The notes below the pieces were generated by a model, which saw nothing but the letters and a program-made list of their open reading frames with translations, was not told the origin of the DNA and searched no databases. From contig JASCOE010000020.1 of NCBI GenBank assembly GCA_029959285.1, positions 1 to 64,000 of the forward strand: a stretch of DNA of 64,000 nt, given 5' to 3'. This document shows, in pieces, positions 54,029 to 62,480 of the stretch. Numbering within the stretch: position 1 is the first letter of the stretch; the number at the start of each line of letters is the position of its first letter. Source of the DNA: Flavobacteriaceae bacterium PS02337 (GTDB taxonomy: Bacteria; Bacteroidota; Bacteroidia; Flavobacteriales; Flavobacteriaceae). The position numbers and the translations under genes are program-made.

Positions 54029-55549
54029 CTATTCAAAAATGTTCAATTTTTCATTATAAATAGGACTTTCAATATTTAGAAAATTTAAAACACTGTGAAA
54101 AACATGATTTTGTGAAAGTGTTTTATTTGGCTTAATCTTTTTTGAATTTTCTGATACCCATACAATAAACGGGATTTCATACTGCTCTTTTGGTGCAATA
54201 CTTATTGGAAGACCGTGCATATAAAGATTTTTTTCTCCCAGTGATTCACCGTGATCTGAAACAAAAATCATTGTACTGTTATAGTCTTTTAATTCTTTTA
54301 AATTATCAATAACAGTCTTGAGGATGTAATCAGTATAAACTATGGTGTTATCATAGGCGTTTAGTAATTCAGTCTTAGAGCAGTTTCCCAATTCAACGCT
54401 GCTGCACACTGGGCTGAAATTTTGAAATTGCGCAGGATATTTCTTGCTGTAGGTAGGTCCGTGGCTGGTACTGGTATGCAATACAAAGAGAATTTTATCC
54501 TTTTTACTGGCAAGTACCTGATCTTTAAAGCGAGTAAGGAGAATCCCGTCGTAACTGCAGTCTGCTCCTTCACATGACCGACTTAAAAATTCCCTGTTCT
54601 GATAATTTTTTATATGGAGAGGAGGCTCTCCCCAGTTTGTTGTTCTCCAGATAACTTCTATATTATTTCTAAATAAGTAGTTAGGTAATATTTCATAAAG
54701 TTCATCAGTCTTTTTATAGTCAAGAATTGCTTTTACGCCTGCGGTGGTGTAAGTTGCAGAAGAAACAGCCTTAAAGTGGTATAAATTCTCTGTTTTCGAA
54801 AGCAGCGGATTGGTTTTTTTCTTATAGCCGTATAAAGAAAAGTTCTCACTTCTTGCAGATTCACCTATTACTAAAACCACAATGGATTTTTTGTTGTCCT
54901 TAATAACAGCATCTGGTAATAATATTTCTTTCTGATTTTTCTTGTACTGGTGAATGTAAAAAAGCGATGTGTTGACACTATAAGACCATGGCATTGCCAA
55001 TCCTCCCAGTTTTTTTGAATTTTTGTCAATCCACAACCAGTTACCGGAATTAACAAAAACCAGTATCAAAACCAGGATAAGGGCAGAAGTGCATAGCGTT
55101 ATAAATTTTTTAAATGGTTCATTTATGATTTTTATTTTAAAAATCAATATGCCCGGAATAATGCCCATTACAATTATGTATAAAACTAATTTTATTGAAA
55201 AGAAACTGCTTGATTCTACAGGATTAGTGTTCATTATGTTGCCAACCATGCTTTCATCTATAATTATACTGTATGTATTAATAAAATAAACAGCAGCGGC
55301 ATTGATTATAAAAAATAGTAAAAGCAGCAGTTTACCTGTATAGCGGGAGAGAAAAAGCAGGAAATAAAAAACTAAAAAATTTAAAACCAGCATTAATAGT
55401 ACTAAGCTGAGAATTATTATGATGCCGTTAAAACTCGCATAATCAAGATTATTCAATACAAAGCTGAAGAAAGGATAGTGAAAGATTAAAAAATTTACAA
55501 AGCTCATTATAAAGGCAAATTGCGCGGTTGATAAATTACTTTTTAGCAT
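54029..55549 (-). CDS. EptA/MCR-like lipid A phosphoethanolamine transferase
   Basis: A 506-residue inner-membrane enzyme from ATG 55549 (MLKSNLSTAQFAF); an ATG at 55561 is also possible. Five N-terminal helices precede a sulfatase-fold domain with VVLVIGESARSENFSLYGY, the Thr-containing VSSATYTTAGVK, HTSTSHGPTYSKKYP and FVSDHGESLGEKNLYMHGLP. Cysteine pairs typical of the family are visible (SCEGADC, CSSVELGNC). The enzyme adds phosphoethanolamine to lipid A phosphates, lowering affinity for cationic peptides such as polymyxin. It overlaps the PAP2 gene end. Confidence 0.9.
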   Translation of the reverse strand: MLKSNLSTAQFAFIMSFVNFLIFHYPFFSFVLNNLDYASFNGIIIILSLVLLMLVLNFLVFYFLLFLSRYTGKLLLLLFFIINAAAVYFINTYSIIIDESMVGNIMNTNPVESSSFFSIKLVLYIIVMGIIPGILIFKIKIINEPFKKFITLCTSALILVLILVFVNSGNWLWIDKNSKKLGGLAMPWSYSVNTSLFYIHQYKKNQKEILLPDAVIKDNKKSIVVLVIGESARSENFSLYGYKKKTNPLLSKTENLYHFKAVSSATYTTAGVKAILDYKKTDELYEILPNYLFRNNIEVIWRTTNWGEPPLHIKNYQNREFLSRSCEGADCSYDGILLTRFKDQVLASKKDKILFVLHTSTSHGPTYSKKYPAQFQNFSPVCSSVELGNCSKTELLNAYDNTIVYTDYILKTVIDNLKELKDYNSTMIFVSDHGESLGEKNLYMHGLPISIAPKEQYEIPFIVWVSENSKKIKPNKTLSQNHVFHSVLNFLNIESPIYNEKLNIFE

Positions 55550-56447
55550 ATACGGCAACAATTTTAATTAGAGAGAATGTCAAGGTTAGTAAAGATAAAT
55601 AATATATGATAAAATTTTCATTAATAATTTTATTTATCAATACTAAAGAACAGACTAGAGAGGCTGTTATGAAAAAAGGATAATATTTTTTTTCATTTAT
55701 CCATTTCCAGAGATTGTATTTTTTGCTTATAAATATACCAAGCAATGCCGAAACATATCCGATAATACTGCCTATGATGACATCTATAGGGTAATGAGCT
55801 CCAACGCCAACTCTTGTAAAAACAAGGATCAGGCCTGTAATTACAATAAAAGAGCTCCATATTATTTTAAGTTTAAGCTTGCGGGGCATAAATGCAAATA
55901 ATAAGAGAGTGAGTGCTGTAAAAACTGTTATTGAATGACCCGAAGGCACGCTGTTATTGCCCGACAAGGTTTTACCGATGATTATAAAACTATCATTGTT
56001 AAATACAGCAGCGGGCCTTGGCACTGCGAAGATTTTTTTCAGAAAACTTGAAAACATACAGGATATAAGAAGTGCGGAGGCTAAAGACTCCCATAGTTTT
56101 GGTGCGTATAAAATAAAAATGCTTAAAAACGAAAACACGACTAATGCATTGCCAGTTTCAGTAAGATTGTATTGTATACTGGGATATCTCGAAAGAATTG
56201 AATTTAGTAGAAAAAAGTAATCCTGCTGAATTTTTATGTATGACTCAGCACGAAGTGAATCCTCTATATACAGTAAACTTAAAATGGCAGAAATAAGAAA
56301 AGCTGGTAAATAAAAAAGAGATAATTTCAGCTTGGAAAAATTGTCAATTACAATTGAGTTCATTACGTATTTTATCGGAGGATTTAATTGCACGTAACGG
56401 ATCTTCTTTATTTTAATAATCGTATGTTCAAGGAATAATTGATACAT
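55536..56447 (-). CDS. PAP2 family lipid phosphatase heading the envelope operon
   Basis: A 303-residue (or 275 if started at ATG 56363) membrane protein with PAP2 motifs: KKIFAVPRPAAV, NNSVPSGHSITVFTALT and RVGVGAHYPIDVIIG. Six or so helices are present, with a periplasmic-facing active site. The combination with an EptA-like enzyme suggests lipid A 1-phosphatase or phosphate-donor recycling (LpxE/LpxT-like). The second start (MNSIVIDNFSKL) leaves the shorter cytoplasmic tail normal for the family. It is the first gene of the operon. Confidence 0.87.
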   Translation of the reverse strand: MYQLFLEHTIIKIKKIRYVQLNPPIKYVMNSIVIDNFSKLKLSLFYLPAFLISAILSLLYIEDSLRAESYIKIQQDYFFLLNSILSRYPSIQYNLTETGNALVVFSFLSIFILYAPKLWESLASALLISCMFSSFLKKIFAVPRPAAVFNNDSFIIIGKTLSGNNSVPSGHSITVFTALTLLLFAFMPRKLKLKIIWSSFIVITGLILVFTRVGVGAHYPIDVIIGSIIGYVSALLGIFISKKYNLWKWINEKKYYPFFITASLVCSLVLINKIINENFIIYYLSLLTLTFSLIKIVAVYAKK

Positions 56448-56531
56448 TTTATAAATCTTTGTTTGTCATAACTTTACACTGGCTTAACCTTGATAAAATA
56501 TTAGAAATATTTTATTGTGAAAGATTATAAT

Positions 56532-56560
56532 TCAATTTTGTAGTTATCCTGAATTTTTAT
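56532..56560. repeat. Direct repeat, left copy
   Basis: A 29-nt stretch beginning TCAATTTTGTAG, identical to 57335-57363. Similarity continues about 15 nt further with two substitutions. The copies are 803 nt apart, one near the head of the envelope operon and one upstream of the DJ-1/PfpI gene. Confidence 0.7.
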
Positions 56561-57334
56561 CTCTACGTTTTTTTATATCTATTATTTTTGGTATTATGTA
56601 GTTGAAAATCAATGCTTTGTTTTAGTTTTTGTTTTTTTTTTAAAACAGAAATTTAACTTTTGAAGCAGCACATCTGTGATAATATTTACGATTAGGAAGC
56701 AATGTAGTACGTTTAAAAAATTTAGATTAGAAACTTTAATTGCCGAATTGATCCTTAAGTGAAATAATTTTTTCTAGATCATTTTTTTACACATCCTTGT
56801 AGTCATTGAGGTTTACCACTGAGTAGTGTGAATTATGTTCGTAGGCGCAGCATTCACCTTAAGACCTGTAAAGGATATTAGGGAAGATCTACAGGAGTTG
56901 TTGTGATTGCCGCTGAAGGTTTTTAGCAAATTCCAAATGCATTGCGAGCTTGAATTCATAAACAATTACTGTCATATAGCGCAAAAAACTAAAGCCTCCA
57001 AAGTCATCTGACTCTGGAGGCTGTTTTGTCAGAACCTTGCCATTCTAATTGGTAATTATTTTTATAGGATCTTTCCCTGACGAGGAATTAAATCAAGATT
57101 ATTAATGCCTGTAATTTTGTAAAGAAATAACGAATTTAAAAATGCTGAGCTGATATAACCAAAAGTGCCGTTCTTGGTAGCTGCAGGATTCTTCTAAACA
57201 TATTTGGGCTGCCTCATAACAAAAAGGAAAAAACCCGCCATGCAACTAATTAAATGGCGGGTGTCCATAAACATAATCTTCCATTTTATGTCTACTTATT
57301 AAAAGCTTGTTTAATCAAACGTTGAATATACAAC

Positions 57335-57363
57335 TCAATTTTGTAGTTATCCTGAATTTTTAT
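57335..57363. repeat. Direct repeat, right copy
   Basis: Second copy of the 29-nt repeat (see 56532-56560). A -7-like TACTTTTG follows at 57455-57462. Confidence 0.7.
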
Positions 57364-57533
57364 TTCTATGTTTTTAGTTTTTATGTATCACAACAAAACA
57401 TCAAAGTACAATTAAAGATACCAAAAGTGTAATTTTTATAGATTGACACTAAGCTACTTTTGTCACGTCGCAAAAATAGCTTAGCCGGCATAAGATATAG
57501 CGATTCAAATTATTATTTAAATTAAAATTTCTC

Positions 57534-58244
57534 ATGAAAATAATACAAATTACCTTGGTAATTCTTTCGTTTTTCTTTTGCTCATTAGATGTTAATGCAC
57601 AAAATAGCCAATTCAATATTCCAAAAGATCGCAAGATCAATATTGGAGTATTAGTGTATGATGGAGTAGAGATAGTGGACACAGGTGGTCCGATTGATGT
57701 TTTTGTTAAGGCCAATAATATGACAGGCAAATACAAAATTTACACAGTATCAGCTACTAATAAAAAGCAGATAATTATGGATGGAGGGACGGTAAATTTG
57801 GTGTCGCAGTATACCATTTACGATGCACCTCAATCTGATATCCTGATAATTCCAGGAACCTCTCCGGAGATCGTTAGAACTATCTCAAAAGACAAAAATA
57901 TGATGGATTGGATTGTAAAACAAAATGAAAAGACCCAAATTACAATGTCAGTTTGTACTGGAGGTCTTATACTGGCAAATACTGGGCTTCTTGACGGGCA
58001 TTCTGCAACTACACACCATTGGTCTTTGGACGAGATGCGATTACATAAAAAAATAAAAGTGAAGCAAGAGGCACGATTTGTAGCTGATGGCAAGTTTTTG
58101 ACGGGTGCCGGAATTACTTCTGGAATAGATACAGCGCTTGAGGCTGTAGAAATTATACAAGGCAAAGATTTTGCAGATGAAATTGCTCAAGGTATGGTTT
58201 ACGATCGTTACAATGACATGGAGTTTTTATTAACAAAAAAATAA
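57534..58244 (+). CDS. Exported DJ-1/PfpI family protein
   Basis: A 236-residue protein of the DJ-1/PfpI (class I glutaminase-like) superfamily, preceded by a signal peptide (ITLVILSFFFCSLDVNAQN). The fold motifs are NIGVLVYDGVEIVDTGGPIDVF, DILIIPGTSPE and the nucleophile elbow SVCTGGLIL with Cys141. The catalytic-type His is in TTHHW. Members act as proteases, hydratases or chaperones; the subfamily resembles the GATase1 domain fused to AraC regulators (HATTHH-like). An AraC-type regulator gene faces it. An exported form is unusual. The reaction is unknown. Confidence 0.82.
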   Translation: MKIIQITLVILSFFFCSLDVNAQNSQFNIPKDRKINIGVLVYDGVEIVDTGGPIDVFVKANNMTGKYKIYTVSATNKKQIIMDGGTVNLVSQYTIYDAPQSDILIIPGTSPEIVRTISKDKNMMDWIVKQNEKTQITMSVCTGGLILANTGLLDGHSATTHHWSLDEMRLHKKIKVKQEARFVADGKFLTGAGITSGIDTALEAVEIIQGKDFADEIAQGMVYDRYNDMEFLLTKK

Positions 58245-58256
58245 AAACACTAAATC

Positions 58257-58293
58257 AATAACTACTGATGGATTCATTTTATCAGTAGTTATT
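58257..58293. terminator. Bidirectional intrinsic terminator
   Basis: A perfect 13-bp stem (58257-58269 with 58281-58293, AATAACTACTGAT type) with an 11-nt loop separates the convergent DJ-1/PfpI and AraC genes. T-tracts follow on both strands. Confidence 0.8.
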
Positions 58294-59133
58294 CTATTTT
58301 CCTTCATAATGTTTTCTGTGAAATTCCTTAGGGGTTTTACCGATATGTTTCTTGAAGAATCTGTTGAAATAGCTATCAGTTTCAAATCCCAGCTGCCAGG
58401 CGATCTCCTTGCTTGAAGCATTCGACCAATACAGCAGTCTTTTGGCTTCTAATAACAAATGTTCGTCTATTAACTGTTTTGGAGTTTTAAAAGTGGAACT
58501 TCTAATATATTGAGTTAATATTCGTGTGCTAACATTGAGCCTGTCTGCATAAAATTTTACTTGATGTTGCTTTTGAAAATTTGCCTTTAAAAGCGTTTTA
58601 AAATTACTATAGATTCCATTTTTATTTTGATCCGTAATAGGATATGTCTCTGAAAGTCTCAAGCACTTTACTATTAAAACGTTTAGCAATGCTTTGAGTA
58701 ATTCATAGTCCTTTTTATCATTTAGACTTTCCCTTGCAATAATTTTGATAATTTCATCCAGCTGATTAAGTTCCTCTGAAGAAATATTGATGAATGGTCT
58801 GGAAAATACTTGACTCACTTTTTGTAAAAAGGTCTGCTGTTGATCCGAAATGAAATTTGTTGAGAATGCTATCGAAACTATTTTACAATCACTTATATCA
58901 GGGTGCGTGTGAACGTGGTCAATGTCCAGCATTAAAACTGCGGGAGATGAAACTAATTCATGTTCGAAATCAGAAAGATGAGCAACAGATCCCTCATACA
59001 AAAAACTCAGTATGTAATAATTATGGCTATGTGCATTTAGATCCGAAAACATGAATTTTTCCAGATCATCTTCTTTTAGGAATACAAAATCATTTTTGAG
59101 ATCTATTTTATATCGAGGCAAGATAGTATTCAT
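58294..59133 (-). CDS. AraC family transcriptional regulator
   Basis: A 279-residue regulator. The N-terminal half is an AraC-type cupin-like ligand domain (SHNYYILSFLYEG, VLMLDIDHVHTH). The C-terminal 100 residues hold two helix-turn-helix units: VKFYADRLNVSTRILTQYIRSS and SSKEIAWQLGFETDSYFNRFFKKHIGKTPKEF. It converges on the DJ-1/PfpI gene, separated by one terminator; a regulatory link between the two is likely but not shown. Effector unknown. Confidence 0.92.
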   Translation of the reverse strand: MNTILPRYKIDLKNDFVFLKEDDLEKFMFSDLNAHSHNYYILSFLYEGSVAHLSDFEHELVSSPAVLMLDIDHVHTHPDISDCKIVSIAFSTNFISDQQQTFLQKVSQVFSRPFINISSEELNQLDEIIKIIARESLNDKKDYELLKALLNVLIVKCLRLSETYPITDQNKNGIYSNFKTLLKANFQKQHQVKFYADRLNVSTRILTQYIRSSTFKTPKQLIDEHLLLEAKRLLYWSNASSKEIAWQLGFETDSYFNRFFKKHIGKTPKEFHRKHYEGK

Positions 59134-59567
59134 TCTTTTAAATTATCAATTCTTCTGGTAAGATGTTCAAATTTAATGCTTCTTTGCCAATTTTACAATA
59201 ACATTATAGTGTTTCCTCTATGTATTTCTGGTTAGTAAAATCGATTGTTGTCCAAAATCCATAATCCTTCAGGCCACATATTTCAAATAAGATTTACACT
59301 TAGCTATCCTGATTTTTAAAAAATCTTTTTACGATAAACACACAACTGTAGAAAAAAGCTATCTAAGCTTTCTTTTAATAGGTTTTTCATTGTTGGTTTT
59401 TCAAACTCAATGAAACTTAGTCATTGGTGGCAGATATTTGAATGCTTGCTGCTACTAAGACAAAAGCTTCAGAGAAATTTGGTTTTTATTTGTCTACTTT
59501 TATCATTGTTCTGGAGAAAAGCTAGTTCGTGCTCTATTTTTTCATCTGTTTAATTACTTTGTAGTTG
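59134..59567. other. Gene-free AT-rich region
   Basis: 434 nt with no recognisable gene, repeat or hairpin. Confidence 0.35.
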
Positions 59568-59999
59568 TCACATTCTAAATCCTCTTTTGTGAGAAGAAAG
59601 CTTTTGTTGAGGAAATACTGAAACCTGAGCAATGGCTTCCTTTAATGTCGGAATTGAATTTATTGAAAGGTTTTTTAGTTCCGATTTTTTCAAAAGTTGT
59701 CCATATCTGTCTTTATTTGTGATTTCCATTTTTTGTATATCAAAACCGTCGTTTTCTTTTCTTACCCAAAAATCGCATACAATACGGGGATTATCATCTC
59801 CAGACCATTGTAGATAAGTCGTTAGTAAAAAGTTTCCGTCTCTAGTAGATCTTTCTTTACCATTGTTACAGGCTTCCATATATTCGGTAATGCTTTCTTT
59901 CAACTTTCCAGGATAGGCTACTTGTGTTTGAAAAGAACCATCAAAGCCTTTGGCTATAAGAATTTTAGCGAAGTCATTTAAATCAGGCAAATGTTTCAT
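59568..59999 (-). CDS. Hypothetical 143-residue protein
   Basis: From ATG 59999 (MKHLPDLNDFAKILIAKGFD); a longer frame to 60041 adds 14 doubtful residues. The sequence includes LTTYLQWSGDDNPRIVCDFW and FDIQKMEITNKDRYGQLLKKSELKN, a mixed alpha/beta soluble protein. I cannot name its family, but similar proteins seem to accompany mobile-element regions in Bacteroidota. It is divergent from the small RNA candidate and the recombinase. Confidence 0.55.
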   Translation of the reverse strand: MKHLPDLNDFAKILIAKGFDGSFQTQVAYPGKLKESITEYMEACNNGKERSTRDGNFLLTTYLQWSGDDNPRIVCDFWVRKENDGFDIQKMEITNKDRYGQLLKKSELKNLSINSIPTLKEAIAQVSVFPQQKLSSHKRGFRM

Positions 60000-60090
60000 A
60001 ATTTTAAATTTTAGTTTATTATTTGAATATTGTAGTTTCAATACGGTGAATTTTTAATATTGAAACTTTAACTATCAGGTATAATCAATT

Positions 60091-60119
60091 TTGATTACAC
60101 CCTTTTTTATTTATCTTTG
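60091..60119 (+). promoter_or_regulatory. Flavobacterial promoter (TTG-N18-TATCTTTG)
   Basis: TTG at 60091-60093, an 18-nt spacer and TATCTTTG at 60112-60119 match the Bacteroidota promoter consensus in sequence and spacing. It is the cleanest promoter seen in the window. The next downstream signal is a terminator, not a gene start. Confidence 0.65.
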
Positions 60120-60124
60120 CATCA

Positions 60125-60271
60125 CAAAACTCAATCAAAAGAGTCGGCTAAAAGTTTTAGATCTTCAATTAAAAGGTTCGTATTCGCTCCTTCTAAGGTC
60201 ACTTTTAGATTTAGAAATTTAATTATTAAATGTTCTAAACCCCTGCAAATTCAGAATTTGCAGGGTTTTTT
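60125..60271 (+). ncRNA. Candidate small RNA
   Basis: Transcription from the promoter at 60091-60119 should start near 60125 and end at a strong terminator at 60241-60271, giving an RNA of about 145 nt. It contains no plausible ORF: the only frame of length runs through the terminator. An internal stem pairs CTAAAAGT (60148-60155) with ACTTTTAG (60201-60208). No match to tmRNA, SRP, 6S or RNase P RNA could be seen. It lies just upstream of the recombinase gene. Confidence 0.45.
60241..60271 (+). terminator. Strong intrinsic terminator
   Basis: A perfect 11-bp stem (60241-60251 with 60255-60265, CCCTGCAAATT type), a 3-nt loop and six T. Confidence 0.85.
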
Positions 60272-60461
60272 ATTTTTGCTCAATCCGCCAAAATTTATAA
60301 AAATGCCCAAAGTTTCTGTGGCACATTCGTGGCGCATTTGAAATTTTTTAAAATGCGCCACAGATTCGGCCTTAAGTACTTGAAAGTCAACATGTAAATG
60401 GCATTAACGACTTGATTCATTGATGTTATAATTCGATATTTACTCACTTAAATTTTGAATT

Positions 60462-61778
60462 ATGTTAGAAAGCAGTTTTGGGTTAACTTTTTTTTTAAAA
60501 GTACCAAGAAATAAAGGAAGTATTAGATCAGTTTATCTGAGAATTACAGTAGATGGTGTTCCAAAGGAAACTTCCATTAAGAGATTATGGGATATGAACA
60601 GGTGGAGCCAAAAGGAGGAACGTGCTGTTGGAAACAAGGAAGATGCCAAGGTTCTTAATTCGTTTCTTGACACACTTCAAGGACAAGTCAACCAATATAA
60701 AAATGATTTGATCTACTCTCAGCAGTCAATTAGTTCTGAAAAGATAATAAATTTTATTTCCGGAAGGAATGTTTCCAAGACTAAGGTGCTGGAAGAATTT
60801 GAGCTTCATAATTATGAGGTGCTTGCTCTTGTTGATAAAAAAGAATATGCAATAGGAACTTATAAACGATTTGAAGTGGCTATTAAACATGCCAGGGAAT
60901 TTATGTTCTTCAAATATCGTTTAAAGGATATGGAGTTTAAAGACCTTAATTATGAATTTGTAAAGGATTACGAATTTTATCTGAAAACGGTCAAAAACTG
61001 CAATAATAATACAGCTTTAAAATACATTTCTCAATTAAAGAAAATTGTAATGAGAGCTATTGATAAGGAAATTATACTAAAAGATCCTTTTAGAACTTTT
61101 AAAGGCAGAAAAACAAAAACCAAAAAAAAGCCTTTAACAGCGCAGGAACTTTGTACTATTGAAAATCATAACTTTGCAACAGAAAGACTTAATACTGTCC
61201 GGGATATATTTATTTTTCAATGTTATACTGGTCTTGCTTATGTTGATGTTCTGCAATTAAAGACAAGCAATATAAAAATAGGTTTGAATGGCGAGAAATG
61301 GATTATGTCAGAGCGTCAAAAAACTGGGCAGGAAACTAATATACCATTATTGCCAAAGGCTCTGGAAATAATGAAAAAATACAAAGAACACCCACTTTGT
61401 TTAGAAAGAAGAACTGTCCTGCCTGTGATCTCAAATCAGAAAATGAATGAGTATCTAAAAGAAATTGCTGACCTGTGTGGATTAGATGTAATTTTAAATA
61501 CACATAAAGCAAGGAGGACTTTTGGAAGTACTGTAACCCTGGGAAATGATGTGCCTATACATGTTGTAAAAGAAATGCTTGGCCACTCATCTGTAAAGCA
61601 GACCGAAGAGTATGCTATAACCGAACAGGCGGCTATCGGCCGTGAAATGCAGGGATTAAAAGAAAGACTGGCGGATAAGGAAGATGTATCGGGAAATTTA
61701 ACTTTACAAACAATTGAGAGGATGGAGAAGGAACTGATCGAAATGAAAAAGAAACTAGCTTTAATGAATCGAAACTAA
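60462..61778 (+). CDS. Tyrosine-type site-specific recombinase (IntDOT-like)
   Basis: A 438-residue integrase with an N-terminal SAM-like (core-binding) domain and C-terminal catalytic domain. Catalytic residues visible: Lys in SERQKTGQE, the His-x-x-Arg box HKARRTFG, the His of LGHSSVKQ and the nucleophilic Tyr of EEYAI. The usual first Arg of the TGLR box is replaced (YTGLAYVDV), as in IntDOT of CTnDOT-type elements. A coiled-coil-like tail (LQTIERMEKELIEMKKKLAL) ends it. It probably inserts the mobile element of this window; the attachment site was not located. Confidence 0.88.
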   Translation: MLESSFGLTFFLKVPRNKGSIRSVYLRITVDGVPKETSIKRLWDMNRWSQKEERAVGNKEDAKVLNSFLDTLQGQVNQYKNDLIYSQQSISSEKIINFISGRNVSKTKVLEEFELHNYEVLALVDKKEYAIGTYKRFEVAIKHAREFMFFKYRLKDMEFKDLNYEFVKDYEFYLKTVKNCNNNTALKYISQLKKIVMRAIDKEIILKDPFRTFKGRKTKTKKKPLTAQELCTIENHNFATERLNTVRDIFIFQCYTGLAYVDVLQLKTSNIKIGLNGEKWIMSERQKTGQETNIPLLPKALEIMKKYKEHPLCLERRTVLPVISNQKMNEYLKEIADLCGLDVILNTHKARRTFGSTVTLGNDVPIHVVKEMLGHSSVKQTEEYAITEQAAIGREMQGLKERLADKEDVSGNLTLQTIERMEKELIEMKKKLALMNRN

Positions 61779-61876
61779 TAAATTGACAGGCGGAGGAGTA
61801 TTTTTTGATCAGGCTTTAAACATTTGTTCAGATTTCCATTTTCAGTTTTATTTAATTTCAATTAGCACATAAACCA

Positions 61877-61968
61877 GCAGAATACGGAAACAAATTGTGC
61901 GGATACTGTCTAGGCAATTGGAAAATGATTACAGAAGAAACTTCGATGAAAAAAAATCTTAGAATATG
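61877..61968 (+). pseudogene. DUF1016 fragment (left remnant)
   Basis: A degenerate N-terminal fragment (AEYGNKL, later EETSMKKNLRI) aligned with 62219-62312 in a direct repeat of about 95 nt. It keeps only pieces of the DUF1016 pattern. It follows the recombinase gene by 100 nt. Confidence 0.5.
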
Positions 61969-62218
61969 AAGTTATGTATAGAAAGATATAGAAATCTATA
62001 TAGATATTTTAGGTTATGTGCGGTAATAATAAAATTCTGTTTTTCCTGCTTTTCAATTTCCTAGGCAAATGGTACCATCTTTTTCTACGGCTTTGTAAAT
62101 ATTTCAGCTTTTGTAGTTGTTTTTGTTTTTTACTCTTATTGGAAAATAATTTATAAAAATGCTGTTTTAGTGGAAAATATTTTATTAATAAGATTTTTTG
62201 ACGCTTTAAAACTAACGG

Positions 62219-62455
62219 GCAGAATACGGAAAACAAATTGTGCAGACACCGTCTACAGAATTAGAAAATTAATATGGAATAAACTTCGAAGAAAAAAATC
62301 TTAGGATGATGATGCTAGTTACAGATTGGGAAATTGTCGTGACACTGTCACGACAATTAAGCTGGTCGTATTTTTTAGCAATATTACCATCAATAAACCA
62401 GACTCCAAATTATAATAGAATTTGCACGACATTATTTACTAAGTTATATAAATAA
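62219..62455 (+). pseudogene. DUF1016 / YhcG family pseudogene (right remnant)
   Basis: One plus frame from 62219 reads AEYGKQIVQTPSTELEN, a stop, YGINFEEKNLRMM, then WEIVVTLSRQLSWSYFLAIL. This matches the conserved DUF1016 N-terminal pattern (YGKQIV...FSEKNLRRM...IVxTLSRQLSWSH). It has one in-frame stop and lacks the nuclease domain. The intact relative is at 14226. Confidence 0.65.
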
Positions 62456-62480
62456 AGAGTACTGCTGGTTAATGAAGGTA

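Larger units (their letters stand above)
56448..57533. other. 1.1-kb gene-free region with hairpins and a direct repeat
   Basis: No intact gene. It contains two terminator-like hairpins (56999-57027 region, GCCTCCA/TGGAGGC type, and 57233-57270, ACCCGCCAT/ATGGCGGGT type) and a 29-nt perfect direct repeat at 56532 and 57335. The region may hold decayed insertions; nothing was recognised at protein level. Confidence 0.45.

Noticed and set aside
60125-60210. tRNA- or tmRNA-like 3' end (GGTTCGTATTC) as an attachment site
   Set aside because: The sequence lacks a correct T-arm and acceptor stem, so it cannot be called a tRNA; kept only as a candidate small RNA.
60117-60341. 74-codon frame over the small RNA candidate
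   Set aside because: It reads through a perfect intrinsic terminator and has no ribosome-binding context.
62009-62236. 75-codon minus-strand frame between the DUF1016 remnants
   Set aside because: Lys-rich low-complexity translation of AT-rich DNA with no recognisable pattern.
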